Of a stretch of DNA of 10,053 nucleotides, positions 1 through 6,810 are shown one piece after another. The DNA lies in contig CALZOH010000115.1 of NCBI GenBank assembly GCA_945827465.1, positions 1 to 10,053 of the forward strand, written 5' to 3'. Both the position numbers and the translations under genes were made by a program. This DNA comes from an uncultured Prevotellaceae bacterium (GTDB lineage Bacteria; Bacteroidota; Bacteroidia; Bacteroidales; Bacteroidaceae). Below the pieces are notes generated by a model. It ran no database searches, was not told where the DNA came from, and saw only the letters and a program-made list of their open reading frames with translations. Each line of letters begins with the position of its first letter. Within the stretch, counting starts at the first letter, position 1.

Positions 1-46
1 AGATTCCTCTACGTCTCGTGGGCTCGGAGATGTGTATAAGAGACAG
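1..46. other. Illumina Nextera adapter (non-genomic)
   Basis: Bases 28-46 are the 19-bp Tn5 mosaic end, AGATGTGTATAAGAGACAG. Bases 13-27 are the Nextera read-2 adapter part (GTCTCGTGGGCTCGG). Bases 1-12 read AGAT followed by TCCTCTAC, which matches the end of the i7 primer plus the index known as N712. The whole block is therefore library construct left on the contig edge, not bacterial DNA. Any reading frame crossing base 46 is artificial. On the minus strand the adapter translates to the familiar contaminant peptide CLLYTSPSPRD. Confidence 0.98.
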
Positions 47-231
47 ACTATACTCACCGCTACTTCCTTGTTGGATGTCTCTCTTGAATATGACATTAGC
101 CATATCGCGAGTACACCGAACATCAGCACACAGCACATCAATCCCATCATAAAGATTTTCTTCCCGTATGATACCGGCTTGCGATACTCTGAAGGCAGAG
201 GTGGTGGTATTATAGTGTTAACAGGTATCAT
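47..231 (-). CDS. creD: CreD family inner membrane protein, N-terminus only (cut by contig end)
   Basis: Only the first 61 codons and two bases are present before the adapter. The visible part has a proline-rich cytosolic start (MIPVNTIIPPPLPSEY), then SYGKKIFMMG leading into one transmembrane helix (about residues 25-47), then a polar stretch beginning RETSNKEVAV. This matches the start of CreD proteins, which have a first membrane helix, a large periplasmic domain and a C-terminal bundle of helices; the family is usually about 450 aa. The start ATG overlaps the stop of the upstream gene in an ATGA, so translation is probably coupled. CreD is known from the CreBC regulon of gammaproteobacteria and is linked to envelope stress and beta-lactam response; its biochemical role is unclear. 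The neighbouring CreD-like protein strengthens the call. With the rest of the gene missing, the name stays probable rather than certain. Confidence 0.72.
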
Positions 232-836
232 TTCAGGACAAGTTCTTCGTTTTCGACTTTCAGCTTCAGGGTGAAATACATTGCCACGGCAATAAGAACA
301 AAGAGCGACAGACTGCCGATAAGTAATGCCATTGAACCCATATAGACAAGCACGATAATCAGACCGTACTCAACTGCAAGTATGATAGTTGATAGAATTG
401 CAGCTTTAATGTTTTTGGTCAGTCCCATTACAAAGCAACTTACCAAGGCGATAGTCATAGCTGAAACTACGATATAGGCAATCCAAAACGACATCTTTTC
501 AGACATTGCCAGCAACAGAAGATTGAAAAGGCATAGAGCACAGCCAATCAACCCATATTGCGAATAGTTTATTCCCTTGCGGAAAGCCACCTCTATAAGC
601 ATCAACGACATGGATGTTATGGCTATTACGGCAAAGCAGTAGGTGATAGACTGAGAAACGTACTCATATCTGTTTCCGGGGAGTAAGCCACTTTCCTGTC
701 TGCCCAAGGCAAAACCGTCAAGACCACTGGCAATCAAAGCTAAAACAATTGATATGCCAAGCACATAAAGAGTCTGTAATCCGAGCCATCGCATCGTGTA
801 CTTAGGCTCTCTGTAGAGTTCATTAGTTTCTTCCAT
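228..836 (-). CDS. Compact CreD-like membrane protein lacking the periplasmic domain
   Basis: This is a 202-aa protein with about six hydrophobic segments (residues 18-38, 62-84, 91-110, 117-138, 144-164, 168-190). From residue 63 on it follows the membrane C-terminus of CreD: SITYCFAVIAITSMSLMLIE, then QYGLIGCALCLFNLLLLAMS, an SFWIAYIV segment, and ALLIGSLSLFVLIAVAMYFT near the end. CreD proteins are usually about 450 aa with a large periplasmic domain between helices 1 and 2. Here that region shrinks to about 20 residues (39-61), so this is a CreD-like membrane core alone. It sits 19 nt after the YbjN-like gene and overlaps the start of creD by 4 nt (ATGA), which suggests a paired product. 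Membrane topology and CreD resemblance come from reading the sequence and family memory; the function is unknown. It could be a partner subunit or an independent relative of CreD. Confidence 0.8.
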   Translation of the reverse strand: MEETNELYREPKYTMRWLGLQTLYVLGISIVLALIASGLDGFALGRQESGLLPGNRYEYVSQSITYCFAVIAITSMSLMLIEVAFRKGINYSQYGLIGCALCLFNLLLLAMSEKMSFWIAYIVVSAMTIALVSCFVMGLTKNIKAAILSTIILAVEYGLIIVLVYMGSMALLIGSLSLFVLIAVAMYFTLKLKVENEELVLK

Positions 837-855
837 GGTGTTCTGTAATATTATT

Positions 856-1623
856 TTACTCTTGCTTAGCTGATGTTTGCGTGGTTGTAAATCCGACTGG
901 ACGGCGATTTTTATGCGCCTCCATTTGTTGAGCGTTAATTTGCTGAAAGCGTGTTCTTACAGTCTCTTTTGCATCAAAGAAAGAGTCAAGAACAGCCTTG
1001 ACAAAAGGCACATTATCGGGACATGCAGGATGAAGCATAATGTCTCTACGGCTATGAAAACCAATCACACCTTCACCATCGGGAGCGGTCAGCACGACTG
1101 TTGGCCCGAAATTGTAGTTGGCTGCGTTTACAGCTTCACGGATTTTAGGCATATCGGGGTCATCTGCCTTGATACCGGCCCACATTGGATCCCATATACG
1201 GGCATATCTCGTTCCGAACTCCATATGAAAGTTCTCGCCTTGGTAGCTTACACCCAAAGTGCCATCTTTATTGATCTCCGGCTGGCATCCCAATTCCGTT
1301 AGGCACTGAATCGCAATTTCTTTTGCGTCAACATCATCTTTGGAGGTAACTTTATGTCCCGCATCTTTCATGTTGTGCCAGACTCCAAGTATCATGCCCC
1401 AGATGTAAGGCAACCCAAAGAGAACTGGAATAACGATTGCGCCCCAGTTAAGGACATTGTATTGTATTCCGAATGCAACAGCAACGGTAATCGCTACGGT
1501 AAATATGGGGTACGCCCATTTTCTAAGACTGGAGTTTTCCCACCACTCCTTGATGCTATCAGGGATAATATCGCCGCAGTTGTAAATCAATACAAATGCC
1601 AATATTGCGAGTATGCCGTACAT
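856..1623 (-). CDS. Membrane protein with C-terminal YbjN-like domain
   Basis: This 255-aa protein has three hydrophobic segments (about 2-15, 36-53, 58-82) followed by a soluble domain at about 100-225. The soluble part begins as a helix (AIQCLTELGCQPEI), then strands (GTLGVSYQGENFHMEF), then WDPMW, a DDPD followed by a helix with VNAANYN, the strand TVVLT, GFHSRRDIML, and a last helix ending in FFDA. This order resembles the YbjN/type III chaperone-like fold found in many Bacteroidales proteins with a DPWW..DD..VN..N pattern. I place it there from pattern memory, not from a search. The tail after residue 226 is polar and low in complexity. It lies 10 nt downstream of the 87-aa gene and 19 nt upstream of the CreD-like gene. 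A membrane-tethered adaptor or chaperone role is possible but unproven. Confidence 0.78.
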   Translation of the reverse strand: MYGILAILAFVLIYNCGDIIPDSIKEWWENSSLRKWAYPIFTVAITVAVAFGIQYNVLNWGAIVIPVLFGLPYIWGMILGVWHNMKDAGHKVTSKDDVDAKEIAIQCLTELGCQPEINKDGTLGVSYQGENFHMEFGTRYARIWDPMWAGIKADDPDMPKIREAVNAANYNFGPTVVLTAPDGEGVIGFHSRRDIMLHPACPDNVPFVKAVLDSFFDAKETVRTRFQQINAQQMEAHKNRRPVGFTTTQTSAKQE

Positions 1624-1633
1624 ATCTAATTCT

Positions 1634-1897
1634 TTAAAAGACTGTCGAAATATTGGAACGTGTTACCCAAATATCAGATGTCACCGGGCGATAGCTATCT
1701 TCCGCATCAGATATTACGACCATCAATTCAGATGGGTTCGTAGTAAAGTTGTTTTGCAACTTTCGAGAACAAGGCACCCAACCATAATTGGGAACCAGTA
1801 GTGCCTGATTGCGATACTTTCTGCCGTATTCGCCGGTTAGTATCATGTAACCGGATTTCAGCCGTTCTGTGAGATTGTGAAGTGAAATAGTTGTCAT
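1634..1897 (-). CDS. Small protein of unknown function (87 aa), first gene of the creD operon
   Basis: I do not recognise this protein. It starts MTTISLHNLTERLKSGYMIL and has no signal peptide or membrane segment. The middle holds GRKYRNQALLVPNYGWVP, then LMVVISDAEDSY near the end, suggesting a small soluble alpha/beta protein. A longer frame exists up to 1978, but its extra 27 residues are made from the promoter and the end of the upstream gene. The conserved promoter-like element at 1918-1948 lies 20 nt upstream of the 1897 ATG, as in the two other operons, so 1897 is the better start. It is the first gene of a unit continuing into the YbjN-like protein 10 nt downstream and then CreD. Codon use looks ordinary but the protein is short, so confidence is moderate. 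Confidence 0.65.
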   Translation of the reverse strand: MTTISLHNLTERLKSGYMILTGEYGRKYRNQALLVPNYGWVPCSRKLQNNFTTNPSELMVVISDAEDSYRPVTSDIWVTRSNISTVF

Positions 1898-1917
1898 CGT
1901 AGGAAATTTTTGTTTTA

Positions 1918-1948
1918 CCTTTATGACAATTGCAGAGCAAAGGTTAAC
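1918..1948 (-). promoter_or_regulatory. ECF-type promoter-like element, copy A
   Basis: On the minus strand this reads GTTAACCTTT, 11 bases, GTCATAAAGG. The same two boxes with the same spacing occur at 4269-4299 and 8146-8176. The AACC upstream box and GTC downstream box, 15 nt apart from AAC to GTC, resemble ECF sigma factor promoters. It ends 20 nt before the ATG at 1897. The leader that follows is A-rich (AAAACAAAAATTTCC) with no Shine-Dalgarno sequence. CCTTT and AAAGG also form an inverted repeat, so an operator is an alternative reading. Confidence 0.72.
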
Positions 1949-1965
1949 AAGGGAACAGACTATTT

Positions 1966-2529
1966 TCAGAATGGGCATTCGCCAAATGCAATGTTTGGGT
2001 CCTCAGGCTTCTCGATATAATGGCCATGACGAAAAATATAGTCAGGTTCCTTATTCTCTACAATCTCCATTGATGTTTGCAAAAGATTTTCAAGCTTTTT
2101 CTTTTGCTCAAGCATATCATTTGTAATGAGCTGCTCATTCGCTTGGTGCTTGTAAAACAGAGGGAGCATAACATCAAGCATCTGACAGAACTTCTCACAA
2201 GCCCAATCTTCTTTCACGATAATACCGAAGTGTTTATTCTCATCACCATAGAAAAAGAGCATTTTATAACTAATCATGTCAAGGATTGTTGAGGCAATCT
2301 TACAAATTTGTTGTTGTTCCTCTGTGAAATAATTCTCTATCTCCGCCTCGGATGAGACACAAGTATAGTCATAGATACATTCAAACCACTTTCCACTCAT
2401 ATCTTTATCAAACCCATTGTCCTGCATACCCAGCTTAAATGCAAGATTATATATGTGTTCGTCTGAATATCTTAATGCAATATAGGCATGTTTCTTGTCC
2501 CGTTCAAGCAGGAAATTCTTAGGTTTCAC
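1966..2529 (-). CDS. Unknown soluble protein; 5' end doubtful, possible frameshifted continuation of the upstream gene
   Basis: From a GTG at 2529 this reads as 187 aa, rich in charged and aromatic residues, without signal peptide or membrane helix. Visible stretches include HAYIALRYSDEHIYNLAFK, KWFECIYDYTCVSSEAEI, a helical LDMISYKMLFFYGDE, and a charged region with EQKKKLENLLQT; it ends EKPEDPNIAFGECPF. I recognise no family. The frame stays open for 23 codons before the GTG, and that extension reads like real protein (LKQFLPKLKEEASKGRWPN). It overlaps the last 37 nt of the upstream gene in another frame and has no ATG. The two could therefore be a single protein of about 385 aa split by an indel, a sequence error, or recoding. 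It is the last gene of its unit; a promoter for the next unit follows within the 68-nt gap. Confidence 0.75.
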   Translation of the reverse strand: MKPKNFLLERDKKHAYIALRYSDEHIYNLAFKLGMQDNGFDKDMSGKWFECIYDYTCVSSEAEIENYFTEEQQQICKIASTILDMISYKMLFFYGDENKHFGIIVKEDWACEKFCQMLDVMLPLFYKHQANEQLITNDMLEQKKKLENLLQTSMEIVENKEPDYIFRHGHYIEKPEDPNIAFGECPF

Positions 2530-2561
2530 ATTGGGCCATCTTCCTTTAGAAGCTTCTTCCT

Positions 2562-3125
2562 TTAGTTTAGGCAGGAATTGTTTGAGCGTATATAGACCTT
2601 ATAGCATCTCCAAACTTCTTCATCTGAATAAAACCACTCCATTGGTTTTATAGATGTAATGATATTGCTGACAACCTTATCCATATTTGGAAATATGTAG
2701 CCAACATCAGAAGAAAATTCCAGTCCCCAATCACAATTGCATAGCTCGGCGTCAATTCCCAAATCCCATAACTTGAGCATTAAGTATTCGGCATAGGATT
2801 GAACATAGAGTGCGGTGGGTGCAAAGTTTTCGGCTTTGAAAAGATAGGAGAACCAGCATACCGTAGATACCGAATCTTCATATAAGCGTGCTGTAATTCT
2901 ATGTGTATGCTCATTCTTGTCCTTGTATGTGTAGATTATTTCTGCATTCCGATCATAGGTACTATATTCAAAAGCAAAATTTTCGGCTGTAACGCCCAGC
3001 CATTTTCCGGTATCGGCATTCTGTGTTATTCGCAAAAATTCATCGTAGAAAAACCTCAGATTAACTGAAGCATCTGCCGGCACACAATGGATGATGAAAC
3101 GCGGGTCTTTGGGATTTGGTGTCAT
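2562..3125 (-). CDS. Unknown soluble protein (187 aa as read), possibly the N-terminal half of a split gene
   Basis: This starts MTPNPKDPRFIIHCVPADAS and has no signal peptide or transmembrane helix. It contains a probable beta-rich middle (EIIYTYKDKNEHTHRITARL), a hydrophobic aromatic stretch (STVCWFSYLF), and a helix YAEYLMLKLWDLGIDAEL followed by NCDWGLEFSSDVGYIFPN. I recognise no family and see no catalytic motif. It lies 12 nt after the WG-repeat gene, in the same unit. The last ten residues after WRCYKV may be out of frame: the -1 frame there continues directly into the downstream gene with protein-like sequence. If so, the native protein would be about 385 aa. The coding nature of the first 175 residues is well supported; the C-terminus is less so. 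Confidence 0.8.
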   Translation of the reverse strand: MTPNPKDPRFIIHCVPADASVNLRFFYDEFLRITQNADTGKWLGVTAENFAFEYSTYDRNAEIIYTYKDKNEHTHRITARLYEDSVSTVCWFSYLFKAENFAPTALYVQSYAEYLMLKLWDLGIDAELCNCDWGLEFSSDVGYIFPNMDKVVSNIITSIKPMEWFYSDEEVWRCYKVYIRSNNSCLN

Positions 3126-3137
3126 AGTCGCAGCCGT

Positions 3138-3716
3138 TTAGAAGCCAAGAAAATCAAAATCACCATCAAATCCTTCGGGCATATCACCATATTGACCGTC
3201 AGTCATAGCATCCCATGTATCACGCATCCAGTCATTATCATCGTCATATCTGTCATAGGAGTCATAGGCATAGTCATCTTCTGCATCATCCCACTCTTCA
3301 TCATCAACAGGAATATAGTCCGGATTGAGCAACTCATAACGTTGAGTATATTCAATGCCATTTTTGAAGGTTTTTATTGTAGGGAAATCCTTGCCATAGA
3401 ATTTCCAAACGCTATATTCAAGAGGGAGAACCTCTTCTCCGGACTCGTTGATAATACCCTGTTCGGCACGTTTTGTGCTATCTATTTCCTCTGTTTCAAG
3501 ATTGATTGTACAGATATGATTGGGCGAAGATGTATCGCTATGACTGATAACCTTGGCGAGACCGTTTTGGAATCCATCTATCCAAGCGTATTTTCCAAAG
3601 GGAACAATGACATTGTCATTCTCATCAACTACACCCCACTTATATTCCTTATTTTGAACAGAGTATAAATCGGAATTTATAGGTTCTTTAATCTGTCTAT
3701 AGTTGTCTTTTTCCAT
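3138..3716 (-). CDS. WG-repeat protein with acidic C-terminal tail
   Basis: This is a 192-aa protein with two WG-type beta repeats. The first is at about 25-57 (YKWGVVDENDNVIVPFGKY, then FQNGLAKV). The second is at about 85-118 (EQGIINESGEEVLPLEYS, then FPTIKTFKNG). WG repeats are short beta units common in Bacteroidota and thought to bind protein or ligand partners; no catalytic role follows. From 137 to 163 the protein is very acidic and tyrosine-rich (DDEEWDDAEDDYAYDSYDRY). It ends with DTWDAMTDGQYGDMPEGF…DFLGF, a tail I associate with other Bacteroidales proteins and would guess is a recognition segment. There is no signal peptide, so it is likely cytosolic. It sits 22 nt after the 168-aa gene and 12 nt before the next, in one transcription unit. 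Confidence 0.88.
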   Translation of the reverse strand: MEKDNYRQIKEPINSDLYSVQNKEYKWGVVDENDNVIVPFGKYAWIDGFQNGLAKVISHSDTSSPNHICTINLETEEIDSTKRAEQGIINESGEEVLPLEYSVWKFYGKDFPTIKTFKNGIEYTQRYELLNPDYIPVDDEEWDDAEDDYAYDSYDRYDDDNDWMRDTWDAMTDGQYGDMPEGFDGDFDFLGF

Positions 3717-3738
3717 ATCGTGCTACTTGGACTGAGGT

Positions 3739-4245
3739 TTAAAAAATTGCTTGAGGATTCATGCTTGCTTCCATATTATTCCAATATTCCATTGATTTCT
3801 TGAATACCTCGAAACAGAATTGCTCTCTATTGGAAACGACTAAGCCGAGATTGCCGTGTTGAGTTGTAGTTGGTGCGCACACCATATAATCTCCAAGAGA
3901 ATATTCCATTGTGAATACAACAGCGTGATGAAGTTTGGAATTATGGGCAATCATAGCCACTTCTACCTCCGAAATCATTCCGTTCGATGGAGGGATAATC
4001 AGAGTGAGAGAAATCTCCGGATGTCCATTTATACCAGACTGCGCAGTCTTGACCTGCTTAGCAAGTTTCTTTGACATTTCACTGCCATCATGATACTTTT
4101 CAGTATCATGAACATCCTCAAATGAGATTTTCCCATCATTGTATTTTTCGATGAGAGTCGGAAGCGCTTTGAAACTACAGTGATAGTTAAAGCGAAGGAT
4201 ATCCTCTTTAGAAGGTTTTGAGAATAGTTTTGTAAAGAAGTTCAT
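3739..4245 (-). CDS. Unknown soluble protein, first gene of a four-gene unit
   Basis: This 168-aa protein is not recognised. It starts MNFFTKLFSKPSKEDILRF, an amphipathic start without a cleavable signal. The middle has ISFEDVHDTEKYHDGSEM, and the second half is beta-like: ISLTLIIPPSNGMISEVEVA, then HHAVVFTMEYSLGDYMVCAP, closing with a helix FEVFKKSMEYWNNME. The pattern of strand, acidic loop, strand and final helix suggests a compact alpha/beta domain, but I assign no function. The start ATG at 4245 is supported by the promoter-like element 23 nt upstream (4269-4299). The gap to the downstream WG-repeat gene is 22 nt. Confidence 0.83.
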   Translation of the reverse strand: MNFFTKLFSKPSKEDILRFNYHCSFKALPTLIEKYNDGKISFEDVHDTEKYHDGSEMSKKLAKQVKTAQSGINGHPEISLTLIIPPSNGMISEVEVAMIAHNSKLHHAVVFTMEYSLGDYMVCAPTTTQHGNLGLVVSNREQFCFEVFKKSMEYWNNMEASMNPQAIF

Positions 4246-4268
4246 ATTCTGTTGTTTTGTTGTTACAT

Positions 4269-4299
4269 CCTTTATGACGTAAAACAGGAAAAGGTAAAC
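4269..4299 (-). promoter_or_regulatory. ECF-type promoter-like element, copy C
   Basis: On the minus strand this reads GTTTACCTTT, 11 bases, GTCATAAAGG, differing from copies A and B at one position in the upstream box. The element ends 23 nt before the ATG at 4245, and the leader is A/C-rich (ACAACAAAACAACAG). The whole intergenic stretch 4246-4386 holds only this element and a possible terminator hairpin for the preceding TPR gene. Confidence 0.7.
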
Positions 4300-4318
4300 T
4301 CAATACAACATAAAATCG

Positions 4319-4380
4319 CAGGTAACTGTGATAAAAAGATTTCGATAGACATCCATCCACCAGAACAGCTTAATTACCTG
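4319..4380 (-). terminator. Possible terminator hairpin after the TPR-protease gene
   Basis: A 7-bp perfect stem (CAGGTAA at 4319-4325 with TTACCTG at 4374-4380) continues inward as a 4-bp stem (4326-4329 with 4365-4368) after a 5-base bulge. The loop is long, about 35 nt, and only a short T run (GATTTTATG) follows on the minus strand. It starts 7 nt after the stop of the TPR gene, the right place for a terminator, but the shape is not classical. Confidence 0.35.
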
Positions 4381-4386
4381 TACTGC

Positions 4387-6444
4387 CTATTTGACACCGG
4401 TTATTCTTAATACAGATCTATTGTTATCGATCTCAATGCTACCTAATCGTCCTAAAACTGATTGGCCCAACAAGAGGGGCGCTTTCTGATTTTTCACAAT
4501 AGAGGCCCTAACATTAGATAGTTTTACGCCCCCAAGATTAACATGACGAAGATTTACAACAGCGCCCTCAGTTATGTCGCCATTTGCATCTATGTATCGA
4601 GCTGTGCCAATGAAGTCATCAGGTTTCAGATAATCGTTTTTGAGCATGAAGGTTGCTTCTACCAATGACATAGTAACATCTGCCGCTCCGGTATCAAATA
4701 CAAAATGAAGGGGTAATTCATTGATGGTGCATTTAACTTTGGTCACCCCCATATCCTTTGTGAAAGGAATCTCAATTATCTCATTAAGTTTTGTGTATGA
4801 AAGAGTTGGAGTGACACTATCTCCTAACGCCTCATTTTCTGATTCTTGAATACGTTTATATTTGTCTATGAGTTCGCGATACTGTGGTAAATTTCTGATA
4901 TTTTCCAAATCTCGGTCAACTTCCATATGAGCAAACCTTCGATAGCCCCGTTCCAATGCTTGTTCGAGATAGGTAAGAGCCTTCTCAGTATCTCCCATTA
5001 GCGAGTACAGGCAAGCAGCGTCATAATTTCCACCTGTTCGTCCTTCAGAATTCTCCATATATCGGTTCATAAAATCAATCGCCTTCTGTCTTTCTCCAAG
5101 AAACAGAAATGCGTATTGGGCACACGAGTTGTCGTTGGGAACAGTATCCAATTCAATCACCTTCCGATAATCGGCAACTGCCAAATCCTTTTGACCGACC
5201 ATCTCATAATCACGTCCACGACCTATATAAGAATAGGCATAAGATGGCATTAGAGTTATGGCCATTGTATAATCGTCAATTGCGCCTTCTCTGTCTCCCT
5301 TTTCATCCTTATACCAACCACGCCGATAATAACCATATCCAAATTCCGGATTTTTGTCAATGAAGATGTCAAGCATTTGAATGGCCTCGTCGCGACGTCC
5401 CATTTCGTTAAGAATGTCACCCTTCGACATTATCAAATCATCATCGTCGACTGCCATAGACAGACCTTTGTCAACAAAAGTAAGTGCAGAATTATAGTCG
5501 CCAAGGACAAAGTAGCAATCGGCTATTCTTTCAAGGAATATTGAGTTAGCATCTTTGTCGTTTCCCTTTGTATAATAATTGATTGCTTCTTTATACCGGT
5601 TGTTTACTTCTGCAAGTTGACCGAGGTAATAGTACCAGGAAGCCTCGTTTTTATCCTTATTCGCTTGAATTTGCAGCTTGGCTTTCAGAATTGGATAGAG
5701 TGTCTTATTCGCATGAATCATAAGGTAATGGGCTTTGCGGTCACCGTTTATAGACAATGCTTTTACTATATCATCGGCAGCATCACTGTATTTTTCAAGA
5801 TTGATATAAGTATCAGCTCGGAAGGAATAACCCGAAGAATAGTCAGGAGATAACTTGATTACGTAATCAAGGAGCGAAATTGCGTCATCCCATTTCTCCT
5901 GCTCAATGGCGTTGCGGGCAACTCCCATATATCCCATTGTGTCTCCTGGATCCAACTCGGTCATTTTCCTATAGTCTGCGTCAGACAGTTCATATTTGCC
6001 TTGTTCAAAATATATCTGACCACGATTTTTATAAATTGCACGATTCGTGGGGTCTGATTTAACGGCAATTGCTAAATCTTCCAATCCTTTTATTGTGTCG
6101 CCCATCTCAACGTAAATGTCCCCTCGTATCGCATAAGCCGAGGCAATCATTTCTTTATCCTTCTTGGGGATGCTGTTGATAGCACGATTTATTGCCGAAA
6201 GAGCCTGACCGAACTGTTCATCTGCTTGCTGTAATATAGAGATGTACATGTTTGCCATGGCATTGTATGGATTTTGGGATACGGCTTTTTGAAACCATTC
6301 AAGTGCGGATGAATAGTTCTCGGCACGGTATTCCTCCATACCTCGATTAAATGAATATTCGCTGTTGCTCTGTGCAATAGATTCAACGGGTAGAATTGAT
6401 GTGATAGCGACAATGAGGATTGTCAGGATTTTGTTTAGTTTCAT
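4387..6444 (-). CDS. Exported TPR protein with C-terminal retropepsin-like aspartic protease domain
   Basis: This 685-aa protein starts with a signal peptide, MKLNKILTILIVAITSILPV, ending SIAQ. Residues about 27-520 are roughly ten tetratricopeptide repeats (for example YSSALEWFQKAVSQNP, GKYELSDADYRKMTELDP, GDREGAIDDYTMAITLMP). After a linker, residues about 553-685 form a retropepsin-like (clan AA) domain: HFVFDTGAADVTM with catalytic Asp584, and the later hydrophobic-hydrophobic-Gly motif PLLLGQSVLGRLG at 656-668. Such domains usually act as homodimers, each giving one Asp. A longer frame reaches 6480, but the ATG at 6444 overlaps the previous stop (ATGA) and begins the signal peptide, so it is preferred. 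The protein is probably periplasmic. The TPR part may bind a partner or substrate; actual proteolysis is inferred only from motifs. Confidence 0.92.
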   Translation of the reverse strand: MKLNKILTILIVAITSILPVESIAQSNSEYSFNRGMEEYRAENYSSALEWFQKAVSQNPYNAMANMYISILQQADEQFGQALSAINRAINSIPKKDKEMIASAYAIRGDIYVEMGDTIKGLEDLAIAVKSDPTNRAIYKNRGQIYFEQGKYELSDADYRKMTELDPGDTMGYMGVARNAIEQEKWDDAISLLDYVIKLSPDYSSGYSFRADTYINLEKYSDAADDIVKALSINGDRKAHYLMIHANKTLYPILKAKLQIQANKDKNEASWYYYLGQLAEVNNRYKEAINYYTKGNDKDANSIFLERIADCYFVLGDYNSALTFVDKGLSMAVDDDDLIMSKGDILNEMGRRDEAIQMLDIFIDKNPEFGYGYYRRGWYKDEKGDREGAIDDYTMAITLMPSYAYSYIGRGRDYEMVGQKDLAVADYRKVIELDTVPNDNSCAQYAFLFLGERQKAIDFMNRYMENSEGRTGGNYDAACLYSLMGDTEKALTYLEQALERGYRRFAHMEVDRDLENIRNLPQYRELIDKYKRIQESENEALGDSVTPTLSYTKLNEIIEIPFTKDMGVTKVKCTINELPLHFVFDTGAADVTMSLVEATFMLKNDYLKPDDFIGTARYIDANGDITEGAVVNLRHVNLGGVKLSNVRASIVKNQKAPLLLGQSVLGRLGSIEIDNNRSVLRITGVK

Positions 6445-6809
6445 TTCTGAGCGGAGTGGATAGTATATTGAGGGAAACATTTTTTCAACAGATTTCTATA
6501 GCGTTTGAACGGTTCTGATATGTATTGGTCATCAAGTTCCTTGGTGCGTTTAAGAATTCTTGGAAGCAATAAATTAGCCTTCTTATCGAAGTTCGATACT
6601 GATTTTCGCATATATTCTTCCATTGGTTGATTCTCATTATGCAGGGTTGATGTGAGATACCAATACAGGGGTATCAGCAGGATGTCAGCTGACAGACATA
6701 TATTTGATGTAGTTATATCGCAAAGATTGGAATCCTCTTCAAAAACGGAATGCTTCAATTGCCGTAGTCTCTGTATCTCAGCCATTATCTCGTTATATAT
6801 AGAGTCCAT
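6441..6809 (-). CDS. Small helical protein of unknown function
   Basis: This 122-aa protein is not recognised. It looks largely helical: MDSIYNEIMAEIQRLRQLKH at the start, a mildly hydrophobic middle (ICLSADILLIPLYWYLTSTL) that could be a buried helix or one membrane segment, and a basic second half (KKANLLLPRILKRTKELDDQ, RYRNLLKKCFPQY). There is no signal peptide. Its ATG is one base after the stop of the upstream anchored protein, and its stop overlaps the ATG of the TPR-protease gene. All three are thus likely translated from one message in a coupled way. The tight coupling suggests a shared task with the protease, but nothing in the sequence says what it is. Confidence 0.8.
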   Translation of the reverse strand: MDSIYNEIMAEIQRLRQLKHSVFEEDSNLCDITTSNICLSADILLIPLYWYLTSTLHNENQPMEEYMRKSVSNFDKKANLLLPRILKRTKELDDQYISEPFKRYRNLLKKCFPQYTIHSAQK

Positions 6810-6810
6810 T

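Noticed and set aside
32..274. Plus-strand frame of 80 aa at the left edge
   Set aside because: It begins inside the Nextera adapter and lies opposite the creD start; the minus frame has a membrane helix and family resemblance.
877..1302. Plus-strand frame of 141 aa
   Set aside because: Antisense to the YbjN-like domain gene; no recognisable protein features.
1728..1940. Minus frame starting MLCNCHKGKTK
   Set aside because: Its first residues are the promoter element read as codons, as also happens in the long lipoprotein frame (MPCHKG); the 87-aa frame is better placed.
3087..3668. Plus-strand frame of 193 aa rich in Ile
   Set aside because: It is opposite the WG-repeat gene; its long open stretch comes from the acidic GAT/GAC-rich tail read backwards.
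6445..6480. Longer start for the TPR-protease gene
   Set aside because: The extra 12 residues precede the signal peptide and overlap the previous gene; the ATGA overlap at 6441-6444 favours the inner start.
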